This document shows positions 62,001 through 64,000 of a DNA stretch of 64,000 nucleotides, piece by piece. The translations under genes were made by a program, and so were the position numbers. Every line of letters begins with the position of its first letter. Within the stretch, counting starts at the first letter, position 1. The stretch lies in NCBI GenBank assembly GCA_947452905.1, contig CANGEP010000006.1, forward strand, positions 1 through 64,000. The letters run 5' to 3'. The stretch comes from Bacteroidota bacterium. GTDB taxonomy: Bacteria > Bacteroidota > Bacteroidia > Chitinophagales > Chitinophagaceae. Under the pieces are notes generated by a model. It made no database searches and was not told where the DNA came from. It saw nothing but the letters and a program-made list of their open reading frames with translations.

Positions 62001-62114
62001 GCGCAAGTTTCTAATCCAGGTATGTTGTTCTCAAAGATCAAACAGCTAGATATGGATGTACAAGGAGCTACTTGGAATAGAGGATTTACACTAGGAATTA
62101 ATGCAACATTTTAA
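59007..62114 (+). CDS. SusC/RagA-family TonB-linked outer membrane protein
   Basis: A 1035-residue outer-membrane glycan importer subunit. Order: signal peptide to about residue 25, a carboxypeptidase-regulatory-like domain (28-100, VQITGKVSDESGKPLEGATV), the TonB box NEVVVVGY (107-114), plug domain (about 114-235, with VANAVEAMQGKVAGVDIS and YVVDGIP), then a large beta barrel ending in GFTLGINATF with terminal Phe. It moves oligosaccharides across the outer membrane with the lipoprotein partner encoded 20 nt after. LacI-type operators are 230 nt upstream. The glucuronate and rhamnose genes nearby suggest the substrate. Confidence 0.9.
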   Translation: MNKKTCGRYLSILFLFLFSSFSMYAQSVQITGKVSDESGKPLEGATVSEKGTNKSTLTDAKGTFKLSVSSAKAKLTITYVGYDQQESSINGATPVSIVLKATNESLNEVVVVGYNTVKRKDVTGAVAGINQNDIKSRPVANAVEAMQGKVAGVDISSNERPGQVGSITIRGVRSLTASNSPLYVVDGIPLITGGIDYLNPSDIETIDVLKDASATAIYGSRGANGVIIITTKQGKTGKVTLSLNTSVKIDNLVDNMEMFNSADYINYKRWAYYYAGLNNKTGISANPRGDQPTIANDRSLFAATADPTAWSNINKGWASGTWDGSQVGNTDWRGLVSQQNVTTDHVLSVSGGTDKIKGYASFGFLDNAGSIKGQSYQRYSAKVSLDISATKWLTFGNNLSATYSVQEYGQNGAGVATIGSPASGLYESARGIYPYALPYDSAGNRILFPGGDNAIKSVVDEWKYSRDQRVTLRTFGSIYTQVNIGNLIPALQGLKYRLNFGPDISFYRDGVYVDANSVQNGGSTNYAALYKNTNFSYTLDNLVYYDKTIGDHTLGVTLLMSQTAFNKETSNTIGNGVPLSSQLWNALTSGTVTGQLSSASDLVQQQLMSYMARLNYSYKEKYVLTMSMRNDGASQLAEGHKFSMFPSAALAWRVNKEKFFNVNWIDDLKLRLGAGITGNSAIAPYSTQGSISSLFYPYGGTNAAGSIPNAVLANLNLGWEKTTQYNTGIDFALFKRRITGSIDAYTSETTDLLMQRSIPSVTGFSTTFANIGKTANQGVDISITTQNIKTKNLEWSTTFNAGWQKEHIVTLSNGAQDDINNNWFINQPIGVIYGYKAIGLWQASDSSTFNQFTSNSFSAGSVRVADLNGDKKIDPNNDRTIIGWTRPRWVLGMTNSLSYKNWDVSVFIYSRLNYLYNTGGEGQAARSMQRKIDYYTPLNTGAYYQKPIFNAGGATGDAYYQALGYMDGSFVKVRNISLGYTFNAKSMSKAGVSSLKAYAQVSNPGMLFSKIKQLDMDVQGATWNRGFTLGINATF

Positions 62115-62134
62115 TAATAATAACTTTTAATTAT

Positions 62135-64000
62135 ATGAGAAATCGTTTTTTGAATAAACTTTTAATTGTTGCGGCAGTATTTTTTACTTCGTCTTGCAAT
62201 AAGGATTTTTTAAATGAGACACTTACCACAGCAAGAACTACCGACTTCTTCTTAACAGATGCAGGTATCCAACAATTGTCAGTAGGTGCTCAATATCAAG
62301 TATTTGATGTTCCTTTTAACGGAGAGTGGAACTATTGTGCTAACAACTATGGCACAGATGAGTTTCATATTGGAGGTGACCCTTCTAACTCACCATGGAA
62401 CAACTATGATGCGACTTTTGGTCCTACCGTAATTGCTTCTAATGGTAACACGGCATTATCCAACTATCAATGGGATGCCTTATATACAGGTATCGGTGAT
62501 GCCAATTTGTTAATTGCCAATGCTTCAAAAAGTACTTCTACCTCTACTGCTGTTAAAAATACAGCTTTAGGCGAAGGCTATTTTTTACGTGCATTTAATT
62601 ACTTAAAATTAGTTAGCCAATATGGAGGCGTACCTTTGCAATTAACTCCCATTAATACTGTTAAAACAGAATTTGTACGTGCTTCTGCTAAAGATGTATG
62701 TGCGCAAATTATTTCTGATTTAACCAATGCTGCTAAATTATTACCAACTGCTGGTGGCCCTGCTCGTATTACGCAAGATGCGGCTAATCATTTTTTAGCT
62801 AAAGCGTATTTATTTAGAGCAAGTGAAATTAATAGCGCTTGGAATGCAGATACTAAAGCTGCCGACTTAGCTGCTATTGTGCCTTTATGTGATGCAGTGA
62901 TTGCAAAACATCCTTTAGCATCTGACTTTGGTGCTTTATGGAACTTTACTGCTCAAAACTCTGCCAACGAAAATTTACCTGAATTAATTTTATCTGCTCA
63001 ATTCACAAACGATGTAAACACTTTACAAGGTAATGGTAATACACAGCATTTGTATTTTGTTTCAAGATATGATGTGCAAGATCAAATGGCGCGTGATTTA
63101 ACAGGTGACCGACCTTTTAGTAGATTGGCTACCACTTATTATGATTATCGCATTTATGATTTAGTAAACGATTCTCGTTTTTGGAAATCATACAGAACAA
63201 AGAGTGCTTTAAACGCAGCAGCACCAGTGGCTCCTAACGTAAAAGGCGACTTAGGTATCATGTTTGTTATTAATCAACCTGGTGATACAAGATTCCCTTT
63301 AACTAAAATTAGTAAAGGTACTGCTGGTACTAACTTAATTAAAGATACACGTGGAACAGGACGTAATATTCCTACTACTTATGTAGCTTATCCTAATGGT
63401 AGAACTACAGATGGCGCATTATATACAGATGCTACAACAGCAGGTCAAGGTTTCCCATCTTTAAGCAAACATATAGATGGTTCAAGAAACTCATTGAATG
63501 ATGTAGTAGGTCATAGAGATTTTATTTTAGCAAGATCGGCCGAAACTTATTTAATTGCAGCAGAAGCTAAAATTAGATTAGCACAAGCTGGTACAGGTAG
63601 TTATGCCGATGCTTTACCTTATATTAATGCAGTAAGAGCAAGAGCTCAATACGCAAGCGGAGAAGCTAGAGATAAATATTGGGATGGTGGTAACACATTG
63701 TTATCTGCTTCCTTACAAACTCCTAATGTAGGTAATTCATTTTTTGCGGCTAACTCTTATTATGAATCTAATAATATTGCCACCACTACTGCTGCAGCTT
63801 CAAGTTTAGCGATTACTAACGTAGCTACTTTGCCAGCTCAAGATGAAAGCATTATTAGCACTTTAGGTTTATCTAGCACTTATGACAGAATGTTAGCCTT
63901 AGTATTAAACGAACGTTCTCGTGAGTTAGCGGGTGAGTTTAAGCGTTGGGAAGATTTAGCTAGAACTAAAACATTAGTAGCTAGAGTAAAAGCCTTTAAC
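62135..64000 (+). CDS. SusD/RagB-family nutrient-binding lipoprotein (runs off the window)
   Basis: Starts at ATG 62135, 20 nt after susC. The 622 visible residues end in mid-gene at base 64000, so the C-terminus is missing. Lipoprotein signal with Cys in VFFTSSCNK (residue about 21), then a SusD fold rich in helices, with LGEGYFLRAFNYLKLVSQYGGVPL (TPR-like region), NHFLAKAYLFRA, and FILARSAETYLIAAEAKIRLA in the second half; LALVLNERSRELAGEFKRWEDLAR is the usual SusD C-terminal motif. It caps the SusC barrel and binds glycans. The substrate is not readable from sequence. Confidence 0.88.
   Translation, partial: MRNRFLNKLLIVAAVFFTSSCNKDFLNETLTTARTTDFFLTDAGIQQLSVGAQYQVFDVPFNGEWNYCANNYGTDEFHIGGDPSNSPWNNYDATFGPTVIASNGNTALSNYQWDALYTGIGDANLLIANASKSTSTSTAVKNTALGEGYFLRAFNYLKLVSQYGGVPLQLTPINTVKTEFVRASAKDVCAQIISDLTNAAKLLPTAGGPARITQDAANHFLAKAYLFRASEINSAWNADTKAADLAAIVPLCDAVIAKHPLASDFGALWNFTAQNSANENLPELILSAQFTNDVNTLQGNGNTQHLYFVSRYDVQDQMARDLTGDRPFSRLATTYYDYRIYDLVNDSRFWKSYRTKSALNAAAPVAPNVKGDLGIMFVINQPGDTRFPLTKISKGTAGTNLIKDTRGTGRNIPTTYVAYPNGRTTDGALYTDATTAGQGFPSLSKHIDGSRNSLNDVVGHRDFILARSAETYLIAAEAKIRLAQAGTGSYADALPYINAVRARAQYASGEARDKYWDGGNTLLSASLQTPNVGNSFFAANSYYESNNIATTTAAASSLAITNVATLPAQDESIISTLGLSSTYDRMLALVLNERSRELAGEFKRWEDLARTKTLVARVKAFN

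Noticed and set aside
1-64000. CRISPR arrays, rRNA genes, transposase genes
   Set aside because: I looked for regularly spaced repeats, rRNA-like conserved stretches and transposase motifs and found none; the only repeats are those reported.

Overview
The window looks like a chromosome segment of a Bacteroidota bacterium, probably a Chitinophagaceae-type organism; the genus cannot be read from it. The signs are Bacteroidota promoter elements (TTTG, about 20 nt, TAnnTTTG), a SusC/SusD pair, a complete alternative complex III operon, TTG starts, and small domains such as DUF6787 and DUF2490 that are common in this phylum.

Region 1 (1-2.7 kb): the 5' part of metF, a YdcF-like membrane protein, and a membrane-anchored sulfatase-fold protein. 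Region 2 (2.7-14.4 kb) is an accessory, defence-rich island of mixed base composition. It holds a pRiA4b ORF-3-like gene between imperfect IS-like inverted ends without a transposase, and a MerR-like regulator divergent from a tight operon of three small proteins and a tyrosine recombinase. Next come a tandem pair of paralogous unknown genes, a very AT-rich DUF2971-RES operon, an AbiE toxin-antitoxin cassette bracketed by degenerate ~112-bp repeats, a metacaspase with a secreted partner, and a tRNA-Arg(CCT) at the right edge.

Region 3 (14.4-34.6 kb) is core: a TPR protein, a DUF6787-PurN fusion, then a respiratory block. That block has actABCDEF (quinol:cytochrome c oxidoreductase), coxB-coxA, a terminator, heme A precursor synthesis (ctaB), two subunit III genes, subunit IV, a terminator, an Sco-type copper protein and a DUF420 protein carrying an EF-hand loop. 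A bidirectional terminator separates it from the leftward genes for an alkyltransferase-like repair protein, TrmB and an FAD oxidoreductase.

Region 4 (34.6-64 kb) is a carbohydrate-utilisation region. One part has a Gfo/Idh/MocA oxidoreductase, an SUMF1-like protein, ApbE, a sugar isomerase-like TIM barrel, ThuA, a ROK kinase lacking its zinc site, a glycosidase-like protein, and a translationally coupled quartet of planctomycete-type proteins (cytochrome/DUF2231, DUF1501, DUF1549-DUF1553, NHL propeller). The other part is a uronate/rhamnose module: GH106, a CE12-like esterase, an SDR, GH67 alpha-glucuronidase, UxuA, then two LacI-type operators ahead of susC-susD. The last gene runs off the window.
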